Part shown: piece after piece, positions 34,167 through 43,967 of the stretch
Layout of the letters: every line of letters begins with the position of its first letter
Numbering within the stretch: the stretch's first letter is position 1
Assembly (NCBI GenBank): GCA_017412115.1
Contig: JAFPYR010000003.1
Location: 1-58,178 of the forward strand
DNA: 58,178 bases
Direction of reading: 5' to 3'
Source of the DNA: Bacteroidales bacterium
GTDB lineage: Bacteria > Bacteroidota > Bacteroidia > Bacteroidales > UBA3824
Made by a program: the position numbers and the translations under genes
Notes under the pieces: generated by a model
Told to the model about the DNA's origin: nothing
Seen by the model: only the letters and a program-made list of their open reading frames with translations
Database searches by the model: none

Positions 34167-35729
34167 ATGAGCGAGTTTATTGATTACGGAAATATTGATT
34201 TTGAAGGAACGATTAAGAGTAATTTTATTGACAAATCAGGTCTTTTAGAATTTCTCAACAGCGTTATTGATACGCGAAATCGGTTTATCTGCATTTCACG
34301 TCCTCGTCGTTTCGGCAAATCCGTTGCGGCGCAGATGGCGTATGCCTATTACGACCGCTCGTGCAATTCCGAAAAACTTTTTGAAGGTCTTGAAATCACA
34401 AAATCACCAGATTATAAAACACATCTTAACAAATATCCGACAATTTATATTGATTGGAACAAGTTTTCGACTTACGACCACAAAACAGTTGTAAAAGAAG
34501 CTCAAAAACGTTTCATCGCTGACCTGAAAAAGTCATATCCTTTTTTGCAGACACAGGAATCTTTTGCCGATGCGCTTACTGAAATTAACGAAAAGACCGG
34601 CGATCGCTTTGTGTTGATTATCGACGAGTGGGATATGCTTGTTAGGGACGAAGATATCAAAACACGTGACGAATATGTTAATTTTTTGCGTGCGATGTTC
34701 AAATCAAATTCCGCAAATAAACTTTTCCTTCTTGTTTATATGACAGGAATTTTGCCGATTATAAAGTACGAAACACAGTCAGCTCTCAATAATTTTAGGG
34801 AATACAGTGTTATTAATCCGGGCAAAACTGCTAAGTATTACGGTTTTACAAAAGACGAAGTAAAAAAACTCTGCGAGGAAAACGACATGAACCTCGAACT
34901 AATGGAACACGCTTACGACGGTTATATTATCGGTGAAGAAAAATCGATGTTTAATCCAAACTCTGTGATGCAGTCTATTGACAATCGCAATTATAGCAGT
35001 TATTGGGAAAAATCCGCATCTTACACTTATATCGAAACTTATATTCATATCAATGACGAAACTGTCCGCCCGAAAATTGAAGAAATGCTCAATGGAGGTG
35101 CTGTGGCTGTTGAAGTTACAAGTTTTAGAAACGATATGAGGCATATTGAAAATGCTGACGATGTTTTTACATTGTTAGTTCATCTCGGATACCTCTCTTA
35201 CGACCCTGAAACTTACCGCGTTATGATTCCGAATACAGAAGTTTCGGGCGAATTTAGAAATACCATCGCAAAGGCGGGTTGGGATTGGCTTTCTAAGGCG
35301 TTGGCAAATTCTCTGACGCTGTTGGATAAAACACTTCAGCTTGATACTGAATATATCGCGAATGCTTTTGATAATTACCGCCCGAATGCTTCGTCGGTTC
35401 AGAGAATTAATAGTGAAGCTGCGATGGCGTGTGCTATTCGCATGGCGTATTTCGCTGCTGAAAGAGATTACAAGATTTTTCACGAACTTCCAACGGGCAA
35501 AGGTTTTGCCGATATGGTTTTTGTACCGTTGCCGAAGTCTTCGCGCCCAGCAATTGTTGTAGAATTAAAATACGACAAAACCGCCGAAGGTGCAATTGCT
35601 CAAATCAAACGCAAAAACTATCCCGCAAGTCTTAAAGGCTTTTCCAAGAAGATAATTCTTTTGGGTGTTAATTACAACAAAGCTGAATCCAAACACGAAG
35701 TTGAGTTGGAAGTGATTGACGGCGAATAG
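34167..35729 (+). CDS. AAA-ATPase-like protein with C-terminal PD-(D/E)XK nuclease domain
   Basis: A 520-residue protein of the AAA-ATPase-like (PF09820-type) plus PDDEXK_9 (PF08011-type) architecture. It opens with NFIDKSGLLEFLNSV, then the Walker A-like RPRRFGKS at 45-52, Walker B FVLIIDEWDMLV near 150-160. The C-terminus has the nuclease core D449 and E466-x-K468 (VVELKYD), with GAIAQIKRKNY following. Such genes occur in large numbers in gut Bacteroidetes, and no function is established. It stands alone. Confidence 0.9.
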   Translation: MSEFIDYGNIDFEGTIKSNFIDKSGLLEFLNSVIDTRNRFICISRPRRFGKSVAAQMAYAYYDRSCNSEKLFEGLEITKSPDYKTHLNKYPTIYIDWNKFSTYDHKTVVKEAQKRFIADLKKSYPFLQTQESFADALTEINEKTGDRFVLIIDEWDMLVRDEDIKTRDEYVNFLRAMFKSNSANKLFLLVYMTGILPIIKYETQSALNNFREYSVINPGKTAKYYGFTKDEVKKLCEENDMNLELMEHAYDGYIIGEEKSMFNPNSVMQSIDNRNYSSYWEKSASYTYIETYIHINDETVRPKIEEMLNGGAVAVEVTSFRNDMRHIENADDVFTLLVHLGYLSYDPETYRVMIPNTEVSGEFRNTIAKAGWDWLSKALANSLTLLDKTLQLDTEYIANAFDNYRPNASSVQRINSEAAMACAIRMAYFAAERDYKIFHELPTGKGFADMVFVPLPKSSRPAIVVELKYDKTAEGAIAQIKRKNYPASLKGFSKKIILLGVNYNKAESKHEVELEVIDGE

Positions 35730-35759
35730 GTGAAAAAAATAGAACTAACCATATAGGTT

Positions 35760-37100
35760 TTAGTAATGTTTCTTAAAAATTTCAACTATTTTTTCCCTAA
35801 TATTTTCAAGAGTACGATACATCGGCTTTTTCTTGTTGAAAAACATTTTCCACATGGCGGCAACTTTTTTGACGTATGCGTAATAACGGTGCGAAAAAAT
35901 CCCTGTTATCGGCACCAAAAGCATATAAAAAGTTCTGCAAAGCCATGAAGAAGAATATTTGCACAACAGCCAAAAAATAATGCCGTAAAATATCGGAAAC
36001 AAAATCAAATACAAAGCAAACCTTACCGAAGTATGGAAATTTCTGTCTTTAACCCGCATTGTCAGCAAAAACGGCAAATGGTAAGGTACAAAATTGTTTA
36101 AAAATCCGAAAACATTTATCGGAAATGTTGAAATCAAAATAATTGTCCTTAACAAAATGCCCCAAATCTTGTACTTTTTTCTGATTATGCGGTCAGAGAG
36201 GTTTGTTTTTATCAGACCTTCACGGTATTTTTTCAGAAGGTTGTTTAATTCATTAAAACATTCAGCGTCAGAGTCTTTGATTGTATTAAGAATTTTTACG
36301 ACCTCTTTGCCGGCAAAAATTTGATTTTTGAAATTGTTGATTAATTTTCCGCTTTTGCGTATAATGTACGGAGCAAAAACCTCACGTGCAGTTTCAAAAT
36401 TGTCATAATTTTCGCTGTCCTGAATGTCGATAATCAAAGTACTAAGTTCTTTTTTTACCTGTTCAACTAATTCGTGGTTAGCCTTTTGCGGATTTTCTTT
36501 GTAAAGTTCGATATAATCCTCAACGTTAATCGGTTTACCGAAATTTATCATCGCATCGGTGCGAAAATCATAATAATCCTGATAACTTATTCCAACGGGT
36601 ATAATTTTAACGCCCAAATTATAATTTGTGGCCTCCTCCGCCATAAAAGCAATTCTCGTAATGCCTTTTTTTAGCGGTCTTAAACGGTGTATTCCCTTAT
36701 GACTCGCCTCAGGATAGATAACAAGAAACCGGCGTTTTTTAAGGACTTCAACCGCCTTTTGAAAAATTAAATTGTTTTGTTTCAAGGATTCTTTACCGTC
36801 ACGAATTCTGAAAATAGGCAAAATCTTGCAAAAAAATAAAAATCTGCGAATACATTGTCCCGCAAAAATGTCAGCACGCGCCATAAAAACGGGTTGCCAA
36901 TTTTTAACACTGATTAAAATCAGAGCATCCATTAAAGCGTTTTGATGATTAGGCGCAAAAATTACCGCACCCTCGTCAGGTATGTTTTCAAGCCCGGAGG
37001 TGTAAATTTTTCTATAAAAAATATAATTGTGAACAGCAATCGGAAATATTTTTACAAGTGAATAAAGCCAACTCTGTTCTTCTACGTTTCCAAATTTCAT
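35760..37100 (-). CDS. Lysophospholipid acyltransferase (PlsC-like)
   Basis: A 446-residue membrane-bound acyltransferase. The acyltransferase block is near the N-terminus: NHQNALMDA (a variant of the HX4D motif with five residues between His and Asp), the FxxR-like GKESLKQNN, and VIYPEASHKGIHRL in place of the EGT/S motif. The C-terminal 130 residues contain about three membrane helices. It likely acylates 1-acylglycerol-3-phosphate or a related lipid. The BASS-family gene ends four bases inside its start, so both come from one transcript. Confidence 0.85.
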   Translation of the reverse strand: MKFGNVEEQSWLYSLVKIFPIAVHNYIFYRKIYTSGLENIPDEGAVIFAPNHQNALMDALILISVKNWQPVFMARADIFAGQCIRRFLFFCKILPIFRIRDGKESLKQNNLIFQKAVEVLKKRRFLVIYPEASHKGIHRLRPLKKGITRIAFMAEEATNYNLGVKIIPVGISYQDYYDFRTDAMINFGKPINVEDYIELYKENPQKANHELVEQVKKELSTLIIDIQDSENYDNFETAREVFAPYIIRKSGKLINNFKNQIFAGKEVVKILNTIKDSDAECFNELNNLLKKYREGLIKTNLSDRIIRKKYKIWGILLRTIILISTFPINVFGFLNNFVPYHLPFLLTMRVKDRNFHTSVRFALYLILFPIFYGIIFWLLCKYSSSWLCRTFYMLLVPITGIFSHRYYAYVKKVAAMWKMFFNKKKPMYRTLENIREKIVEIFKKHY

Positions 37101-38068
37101 AATTTTTCTTTTATTAATTTGTTATAACGGATTTTTCTCGAAAAATTCCAAAACCAACTCAGCGAGAGCCCAGAAATAATATGCCAAACGCCCCACCAAG
37201 CCGCCATAAAAGCCATTCCGCCGGTTAAGATTTCGGGCGGAAAAATTTCAGGATTAAAAATCAGCATCAATGCCAAACCGGAATTTTGAATTCCTGTTTC
37301 AATCGTAATCGTCCTTCTGTCCTTGTCGTTAAGATAGGCAACCGAAGCCGAAAAATATCCTGACAAAAACGCTAACGCATTATGAATCAAGACTATTATA
37401 AGAATGTACTTTATGTACTGCAAAAATAATTGATAATTAGCCGCAAAAGCTATTATTACCATCGCCATAAAAATTCCAAGCGAAATTCTTTGAATCGGTT
37501 TTGCTATTTTCTTTGTTAATTCAGGGAATTTCTGATTGAAAAAAATTCCAAGAAAAAGCGGTACTCCGATTATAAGAAAAAGAGTTTTAAAGACCTGAGA
37601 TATAGGAATATACAATTCTCTTACGAGGTCTGACGAGGAAATAAACAATCCTCCCCAAAAACTAAAATTCAGAGGCGTAATTATAACGGCGGAAATCGTT
37701 GAAATTGCTGTCAAAGAAACGGAAAGTTCGATATTTCCTTTTGAAATTGAGGAAATAAAATTTGAAATATTTCCGCCCGGACAGCTTGCTACCAAAATAG
37801 CACCGAGAGCCACCGCTGCGCTCAAGTAAGATTTGAAAATCCATACGCTCAAAAAAGTTACGAGCGGTAATACCAAAACTTGTGATGCAAAGCCTACAAT
37901 CACGCTTTTAGGCTTTGTAAAAGCTGTTTTAAAATGTAAGGGTTTGATATTAAGAGCAACGCCGAACATAATAAAAGCCTGTACGATGCTCAAAATCAAC
38001 CCGCCGTTGTTGCCGAAATTTAGTTTTACCGAATCCAATTGCTGCAACTGCAAAAACATTTCGTTCAT
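37097..38068 (-). CDS. Bile acid:sodium symporter family (BASS) transporter
   Basis: A 323-residue protein with about ten membrane helices, the normal length for BASS. Hallmarks are the SCPGGNISNF loop (ASCPGGNISNFISS) with the cross-over motif, and GIQNSGLALML in the second half, which together form the Na+ and substrate sites. Despite the name, bacterial members move various organic acids, pantoate among them. It overlaps the acyltransferase gene by four bases; a TACTTTTG box is at 38089-38096 on the minus strand. Confidence 0.9.
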   Translation of the reverse strand: MNEMFLQLQQLDSVKLNFGNNGGLILSIVQAFIMFGVALNIKPLHFKTAFTKPKSVIVGFASQVLVLPLVTFLSVWIFKSYLSAAVALGAILVASCPGGNISNFISSISKGNIELSVSLTAISTISAVIITPLNFSFWGGLFISSSDLVRELYIPISQVFKTLFLIIGVPLFLGIFFNQKFPELTKKIAKPIQRISLGIFMAMVIIAFAANYQLFLQYIKYILIIVLIHNALAFLSGYFSASVAYLNDKDRRTITIETGIQNSGLALMLIFNPEIFPPEILTGGMAFMAAWWGVWHIISGLSLSWFWNFSRKIRYNKLIKEKL

Positions 38069-38204
38069 AACTGTGGTAAAAATTTTTGCAAAAGTAATAA
38101 AAAAGTTTTAGAAACTAAAAATGTAATTTTTTATCTTATTTTGCCCGTTAAACTTTACAGAAAAAAACTTTTCAAAAAAATTTTTTTTATTCAAATATAG
38201 TTTC

Positions 38205-38212
38205 TATCTTTG
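38205..38212 (+). promoter_or_regulatory. -7 box of tRNA-Thr
   Basis: TATCTTTG, 21 bp before the tRNA. The -33 region is a T run without a clear TTTG. Confidence 0.55.
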
Positions 38213-38233
38213 CAATCGCAAAAAGGGAACAAT

Positions 38234-38310
38234 GCCACCTTAGCTCAGTTGGTTAGAGCGGTTGTTTCGTAAACAACAGGTCGTCAGTTCAACTCTGACA
38301 GGTGGCTCCA
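38234..38310 (+). tRNA. tRNA-Thr (anticodon CGT), CCA encoded
   Basis: Acceptor GCCACCT/AGGTGGC, D arm GCTC-AGTTGGTTA-GAGC, anticodon stem GTTGT/ACAAC around TTCGTAA (anticodon CGT, reading ACG), T arm GTCAG-TTCAACT-CTGAC, discriminator T, then genomic CCA. The other two tRNAs of the window lack an encoded CCA. Confidence 0.96.
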
Positions 38311-38323
38311 AAGAATGAGAAAA

Positions 38324-38359
38324 AATCCGAATTGTAGTTTATGCAGTTCGGATTTTTTG
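38324..38359 (+). terminator. Terminator of tRNA-Thr
   Basis: AATCCGAA (38324-38331) with TTCGGATT (38347-38354), then T run. It fills most of the gap before argS. Confidence 0.85.
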
Positions 38360-38423
38360 TTTTTTTTTAATTTGCGGTTTTCAAAAAAATGTCCTAAATT
38401 TACGCAGAAAATTATTCAATAAA

Positions 38424-40217
38424 ATGACAATAGAAGAAAGTTTAAAACAGACGGTTGTTAATGCAGTTAAAACGCTGTACGACAAAGATTTAAATGATAA
38501 TTTAGTTCAAATTCAGAAGACAAAAAAAGAGTTTGAAGGCGATTTGACGGTGGTTGTTTTCCCGATTTTGAAACTTTCGGGCAAAAAACCGGAAGATACG
38601 GCTCAGGATTTGGGAAATTTTATTTCGCAAAATTGGGCGGAATGTAAAAATTTCAACGTTGTAAAAGGCTTTTTGAACATTTCGTTGAAACACGCCGTTA
38701 TTACCGAAATGCTTTTAAACATCAATGCTGACGAAAACTATGGTTTTGAGGCAGTTACCGATAAATCTAAAAAAGTTGTCGTAGAATTTTCGTCACCGAA
38801 CACCAACAAACCGCTTCACTTAGGACACCTTAGAAACAACTTTTTGGGCGATTCTATTTCCAAGATTTTGAAAGCGGGCGGCAACAACGTTATCAAAGTT
38901 AACCTCGTGAATGACAGAGGTATACATATTTGTAAATCAATGTTGGCGTGGAAAAAATGGGGTAACGGCGAGACTCCCGAAACTTCGGGCATCAAAGGCG
39001 ACCATTTGATCGGAAAATATTACGTCGAGTTTGACAAGCATTATAAAGAGGAAATCAAAACTCTTATGAGTCAAGGCCTTACGGAAGACGACGCGAAACA
39101 AAAAGCACCGTCAATCGTTGAGGCTCACAAAATGCTTCAAGCGTGGGAGAGCGGCGACGAAGAAACCGTTGAACTTTGGAAAACAATGAATTCTTGGGTT
39201 TATGACGGTTTTGACGTTACCTACAAATTGATGGGCATAACCTTTGACAAGATTTATCACGAGTCAGAAACCTATCTCGAAGGCAAGCAATATGTCTTGG
39301 ACGCTTTACAAAAAGGTATTTGTCAAAAGGACGAAACGGGCGCAACTTTCATTGATTTGACAGCCGACGGTTTGGACAAGAAGATTTTGTTAAGAGGCGA
39401 CGGCACAACGGTTTACATGACGCAAGACCTCGGCACGGCGGCGTTAAGACACAGAGAATTCAATTTTGACGAGCACATTTACGTTGTCGGCAACGAGCAG
39501 GATTATCACTTCAAGGCCCTGAAATTGGTTCTTAAAAAACTCGGATTTGCATGGGGCGAAAACATCAAACATTTCTCTTACGGCATGGTTGAACTTCCGA
39601 ACGGCAAAATGAAGAGCCGCGAAGGTACGGTTGTTGACGCTGACGATTTGATTGCCGAAATGACCGAAACCGCTCGTAAAACGTCCGAGGAACTCGGTAA
39701 GTTGAACGAAATGACCAAAGAGGAGCAAGACAACACCGTTTTCACGATTGCAATGGCGGCTTTGAAATACTTTATTTTAAAAGTTGACCCGAAAAAAACG
39801 ATTCTCTTTAACCCGGCTGAAAGTATTGATTTTAACGGCAATACGGGACCTTTTGTTCTTTACACGTATGCGAGAATCCGCTCTATTTTCAGAAAATTGT
39901 CGGAAAAAAACATTTCGCGCAGCGAATTGAGCAAGGATTTTGAAGATATTTCGGAGGTTGAAAGCAATTTGGTTCAGACGGTTGCAAACTTCAAAAATGC
40001 TGTTTCAGAGGCATGCAAAATGTGTTCTCCGGCGCAGATTGCGAACTACGTTTACGATTTGAGCAAACAATTCAATCAGTTCTATCACGACTTTTCGATT
40101 TTGGGCGAAGAGGACGTTTTGAAACGCGAGTTCAGGCTCGTACTTTCGGAAAACGTCGGCAGAACAATTAAGAAATGTCTTAACCTTATGGGTATCAACG
40201 TTTTGGAAAAAATGTAA
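38424..40217 (+). CDS. argS: Arginyl-tRNA synthetase
   Basis: A 597-residue class I synthetase for tRNA-Arg. The N-terminal Arg-S domain is followed by the HIGH-type box HLGHLRN in SSPNTNKPLHLGHLRNNFLG, the middle ILLRGDGTTVYMTQDLGTA, the KMSKS-type box KMKSREGT, and the DALR anticodon-binding domain at the C-terminus (ALKYFILKVDP and ANYVYDLSKQFNQFYHDF). Normal length. A strong terminator follows. Confidence 0.98.
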   Translation: MTIEESLKQTVVNAVKTLYDKDLNDNLVQIQKTKKEFEGDLTVVVFPILKLSGKKPEDTAQDLGNFISQNWAECKNFNVVKGFLNISLKHAVITEMLLNINADENYGFEAVTDKSKKVVVEFSSPNTNKPLHLGHLRNNFLGDSISKILKAGGNNVIKVNLVNDRGIHICKSMLAWKKWGNGETPETSGIKGDHLIGKYYVEFDKHYKEEIKTLMSQGLTEDDAKQKAPSIVEAHKMLQAWESGDEETVELWKTMNSWVYDGFDVTYKLMGITFDKIYHESETYLEGKQYVLDALQKGICQKDETGATFIDLTADGLDKKILLRGDGTTVYMTQDLGTAALRHREFNFDEHIYVVGNEQDYHFKALKLVLKKLGFAWGENIKHFSYGMVELPNGKMKSREGTVVDADDLIAEMTETARKTSEELGKLNEMTKEEQDNTVFTIAMAALKYFILKVDPKKTILFNPAESIDFNGNTGPFVLYTYARIRSIFRKLSEKNISRSELSKDFEDISEVESNLVQTVANFKNAVSEACKMCSPAQIANYVYDLSKQFNQFYHDFSILGEEDVLKREFRLVLSENVGRTIKKCLNLMGINVLEKM

Positions 40218-40248
40218 AAATTATTTATTATAATATAAAAGTCTTTAA

Positions 40249-40298
40249 ATTGGTATCTTTTACCCAAATCCGGGTAATTAAGATACCAATTTTTTTTT
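40249..40298 (+). terminator. Terminator of argS
   Basis: ATTGGTATCTT (40249-40259) pairs with AAGATACCAAT (40280-40290), with an inner TTACCC/GGGTAA hairpin, and a T9 tail. Confidence 0.9.
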
Positions 40299-40334
40299 GT
40301 AACTTCGCTACGGAATTTTTAAAATCAAGACATA

Positions 40335-41180
40335 ATGAAAACGATTGAAAATCAAGAATTTGAAGGTGAACGTCCATTGTATCATACATCGGATTTAGTT
40401 TTGAAAAACGTAACAATCCATTCCGGCGAAAGCGCATTAAAAGAGACAAAAAACATCATCGCAGAAAACTGCATTTTTGAGGGAAAATATCCGTTTTGGA
40501 TAACGGACGGTTTCAAAATCAAAGATTGTAAATTTACTTCCGGAGCAAGAGCGGCTCTTTGGTATTCTAACGACTTGGAAATGACGGATACAGTTATCGA
40601 AGCCCCAAAAATGTTTCGCGATTCCAAACGTTTGAGGCTTAAAAACGTAAATATTCCTGATGCAGAGGAGACTTTTTGGCATTGTGATGATGTTGATTTA
40701 GAGAATGTTACTGTTGAAAATGCTCCGTATATTTTCATGCACTGCAACAATATAAAAATCAAAAACTATATTCAAAAAGGCAATTATTCGTTTCAATATT
40801 GCAAAAATATTGAAATCCGCGATTCAAAAATTTATTCCAAAGATGCGTTTTGGAATTCTGAAAATATAACCGTTTACGACTCTGAAATTATCGGCGAATA
40901 TTTGGCATGGCATTCCAAAAATGTAACGCTCATAAATTGTCTGATAGGGGAGACTCAACCTCTCTGTTACGCTGAAAATCTGAAACTTATAAATTGTCGT
41001 TTCAGAGAAGATGCTGATTTGGCGTTTGAATATTCAACTGTTGATGCTGAGATTTCAGGACATATAACAAGCGTTAAAAATCCGAAATCCGGCAAAATCA
41101 TTGCGGACTCAATCGGTGAGGTTATTTTGGACGAAAACATAAAACAACCGGCTGATTGCAAGATTATATGTCCTCGATAA
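40335..41180 (+). CDS. DUF3737 family beta-helix protein
   Basis: A 281-residue cytoplasmic protein without signal peptide. It is a chain of short repeats with alternating aromatic and hydrophobic positions (ALKETKNIIAENCIFEGKYPFWITDGFKIKDCKF and so on), as in right-handed beta-helix proteins; opening with ENQEFEGERPLYHTSDLVLKNV it matches DUF3737, present in Firmicutes and Bacteroidetes. Function unknown. It is a single-gene unit. Confidence 0.85.
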   Translation: MKTIENQEFEGERPLYHTSDLVLKNVTIHSGESALKETKNIIAENCIFEGKYPFWITDGFKIKDCKFTSGARAALWYSNDLEMTDTVIEAPKMFRDSKRLRLKNVNIPDAEETFWHCDDVDLENVTVENAPYIFMHCNNIKIKNYIQKGNYSFQYCKNIEIRDSKIYSKDAFWNSENITVYDSEIIGEYLAWHSKNVTLINCLIGETQPLCYAENLKLINCRFREDADLAFEYSTVDAEISGHITSVKNPKSGKIIADSIGEVILDENIKQPADCKIICPR

Positions 41181-41232
41181 TTTCTATTAACATAAAAAAT
41201 CCGAAATACGCCATTATATGAACAATCGAAAC

Positions 41233-41293
41233 CGTTGATAACCGCTTTGTTGAATTGAAGTTTTTTCAAATAAAAGTTATCAACGTTTTCTTT
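41233..41293. terminator. Hairpin between convergent genes
   Basis: CGTTGATAAC (41233-41242) with GTTATCAACG (41276-41285), a long loop, and a T-rich tail on the plus strand. It probably ends the DUF3737 transcript. Confidence 0.55.
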
Positions 41294-41296
41294 TTT

Positions 41297-42739
41297 TTAT
41301 TTGCCGTTTTTTTCCAAACTATCCAAATAATCAAACAGTTCGTTCAAATTGTAATCGCCGGTGTGAGCAATGCCCCACGGCAAAAAATAATTAACGTTGA
41401 AACCGTTGTTGTAAAGTTTTAACGCAAGATTCAGACTGATTTGAAAACCTGTGTCCCTGTCTTTTGCTCCGTGGCGGATATACCAATTCGGTGCTTTAAC
41501 TGCTTTTGAATCAGTGATATAATTCATCGGATTCATCATTTTAACACGTTGAAGCATCACTGTATCAATATTTTCGCAAGAAAATTTTGTGAAATTTAGC
41601 GGCGTGCCGTCTGACAAACCAAAAGCTTTGTTTTCGGCTGAAGGTTGGTTTTCTGCGAGATTTTGAACGTCAAAGGCGGGCGGTGTTTTCAATTTCTGAC
41701 ACTTGGAAACGTATTCCAAATATTTGCTTAAATCAATATCCACGAGATAACGTCCGAATTTGGATTCGTCATAAAAAATTAGTCCCAAAGTATCAGCGAT
41801 TTCTTCTCCGTGCTCCATCGCTTGTTCGACAGAGGCTATTAACCATGATTTCAAATAGTTAGCGTAATTATCTACTGTTAATAGTTCTCCTGAAACCGGA
41901 TTTTTTAAGTTCAACGATTTCAAATATTCGGCATACATCGAGGCAAGTTTTTCTGAAACTTCGGTTTGCTCTTTGGAGAGTTTTCTCGTTGTATTGTCCG
42001 TGCACGCATAAAGCCATTCGTATGCCATGTCAGCATGCTCTAAATCCGTTATGGGACAATAACTTACAACCGTCCAAACATTATCCGAAGCTTTTGCAGC
42101 ACCCATTTTTTCAAGAAGTTTTTCATAATCGGGGTGATTGCCCGTTGCTCCTAAAAGCGCAGACATCGCACCGCCCGCTGAAGTACCGTCGGTGATGATT
42201 TTTTGTGAATTTCCTTCGATTAAATCATCGTTCGCCCTTAAATATCTGACTGCCGCTTTCAAATCCAAAAGTCCTGCCGGAAATTTTCCCGTATAAACCG
42301 TTTCAAATTCGCCGGTGAGTTTTTTCTTTTTGCCGTTTTTCTTATTCTTTGCGTATAATTCCTTGTGAACAAAAGAGTTACTGCCTCTTGATGCCGGAAT
42401 GCAAACCACATAACCCTCTTCTAAAGCTCTGCCCGAGGCATCGTTTGGCGAGGGAAGTTTTGCTCTTGAGGCCATATAACCGCCGGTGTAAGTCCTTAAA
42501 AAAATCGGTGAATTTTTACGCATATTTTCAGGAACAAAAATGTTAAGAACCTGAAAAACAGAATCTTCTACATTTTGAACATAATAAATGCCTTCGTAAG
42601 ATTTGTAATTTACGACATATCCGTCAGGCATTGAGAGTTTTCTTTGCGTAAAATTCTCGGTATTGAATTTTAAAAATTGCGGGAATGCTTCAAAAGCAAC
42701 TCCCGCACAAATTAAAAACGTTAAAACGATATTTTTCAT
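41297..42739 (-). CDS. Tannase-like alpha/beta-hydrolase, secreted
   Basis: A 480-residue protein with signal peptide (IVLTFLICAGVAFEAFPQ). The nucleophile elbow is GTSAGGA in KIITDGTSAGGAMSALLGATGNHPDYE, and WTVVSYCPITDLEHADMAYEWLYAC follows, which resembles subtype B tannases such as that of Lactiplantibacillus; the His near the end is in LPWGIAHTGDYN. An insert of about 150 residues after the nucleophile forms the lid. It may hydrolyse gallate or other plant phenolic esters. Last gene of the clpS-clpA operon. Confidence 0.8.
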   Translation of the reverse strand: MKNIVLTFLICAGVAFEAFPQFLKFNTENFTQRKLSMPDGYVVNYKSYEGIYYVQNVEDSVFQVLNIFVPENMRKNSPIFLRTYTGGYMASRAKLPSPNDASGRALEEGYVVCIPASRGSNSFVHKELYAKNKKNGKKKKLTGEFETVYTGKFPAGLLDLKAAVRYLRANDDLIEGNSQKIITDGTSAGGAMSALLGATGNHPDYEKLLEKMGAAKASDNVWTVVSYCPITDLEHADMAYEWLYACTDNTTRKLSKEQTEVSEKLASMYAEYLKSLNLKNPVSGELLTVDNYANYLKSWLIASVEQAMEHGEEIADTLGLIFYDESKFGRYLVDIDLSKYLEYVSKCQKLKTPPAFDVQNLAENQPSAENKAFGLSDGTPLNFTKFSCENIDTVMLQRVKMMNPMNYITDSKAVKAPNWYIRHGAKDRDTGFQISLNLALKLYNNGFNVNYFLPWGIAHTGDYNLNELFDYLDSLEKNGK

Positions 42740-42748
42740 ATGAATATT

Positions 42749-43948
42749 TTAATTAAGGCTCTTAATCGTGCCTTTTTCCGGGTAAAGAACCATTTTGAAA
42801 TTTCTGTCTTTCATCAGGCTTTGAGGAAGATAACGGATAAGTCCCATTTGTGAAATATTCATGACTTTTTCGGAAATTACATTGCCGTTTTGCATGATTT
42901 TAACGTTGCCGTTAGCACCGCTCAAATATGCAAAACCGTTCTCCTCTTCTGCTGCTTTGGTTTTGCGGCGCAATGTCATTTGACGTTCATTGTAGGTGTC
43001 TTCAATTGTGTTTTCGGCTAAATCCGTGATATCAATCACAATAGGATTTCCTTTCAAACTGCTCCTTGACTGAATGCCGTATTGCGGAGAAAATTTGAAA
43101 AGTATGTGCTGAGAATGTTCGGTATTTTCGGGCTCATAATTGAAAACGTAGTTTTTTTCAACTCTGATTTTTTTGCCGATAAACATACTCATATAACTCT
43201 CTTCCAATTTGTTGAGCTGTTCAATCATAAATTTTAGTGCCTCGCCCTCTGGAAGACTTTTGCCGTCCGATTCGCCGACTAAAAGCGCATTTCTGTCATC
43301 TCTTAACACAAAAATCTGATTTGCAAGTTCTTGTGCTTGTTCGTCCAATGATTTTCTTATGACTTGTTTTCGCTGCGTAGGCACTGCCGTAAAAATAGAA
43401 TCTGCATCTATAACGTGCAAAACGGTATCAAAAACAGTTTCATAGCGGTTTATGTTAATGTCCTGAAACATACGGCTTTTGCCCGAATAATCCTGATCGG
43501 GGGCATAAACTTTTTCCAAAACCATGTCATGATTTTCCTTATAATCGGATGTTGCATTAACACTTTCCAAAAAACCGTTTTCAGAAAAATTCATCGAACA
43601 CGGATAACTTGCCTCAACAGCAAAAATTCTTGAAGTATCTTTTACTGCAAACGATGAAATTTCAACCTTGCCTATCGTCCAAGTACTTGAATTTGAAGTA
43701 ATTATATCGTCAGTTCCGATATACTTCTGAGCGTATTGCGAGTAAGGACCTTTAACGGAAATTTCGTTTACGGCAGTTACTTTTACGCTTACGACCGTCT
43801 TTGGCAGGGCATAAATCACGGGATTGTGTTTGACCTGAGAAATGTCTTTTATGTTTTCTACTTTTACAAAATCTTTCGTTCCCGAGCATGACCAAAGCGT
43901 TAAAAACGCCGGTAACAATACTGCGGCCTTTAAAATGTCAGTTCTCAT
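42749..43948 (-). CDS. DUF4831 family lipoprotein
   Basis: A 399-residue lipoprotein (signal ending LTLWSCSG). The N-terminal half VIYALPKTVVSVKVTAVNEISVKGPYSQYAQKYIG and the repeat of that theme to the C-terminus (GFAYLSGANGNVKIMQNGN) are typical of DUF4831, a Bacteroidetes envelope family of unknown function. It sits 9 bp before the tannase-like gene and 19 bp after the YwqK-like gene. Confidence 0.85.
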   Translation of the reverse strand: MRTDILKAAVLLPAFLTLWSCSGTKDFVKVENIKDISQVKHNPVIYALPKTVVSVKVTAVNEISVKGPYSQYAQKYIGTDDIITSNSSTWTIGKVEISSFAVKDTSRIFAVEASYPCSMNFSENGFLESVNATSDYKENHDMVLEKVYAPDQDYSGKSRMFQDININRYETVFDTVLHVIDADSIFTAVPTQRKQVIRKSLDEQAQELANQIFVLRDDRNALLVGESDGKSLPEGEALKFMIEQLNKLEESYMSMFIGKKIRVEKNYVFNYEPENTEHSQHILFKFSPQYGIQSRSSLKGNPIVIDITDLAENTIEDTYNERQMTLRRKTKAAEEENGFAYLSGANGNVKIMQNGNVISEKVMNISQMGLIRYLPQSLMKDRNFKMVLYPEKGTIKSLN

Positions 43949-43967
43949 TATTAAATTAATAAAATTT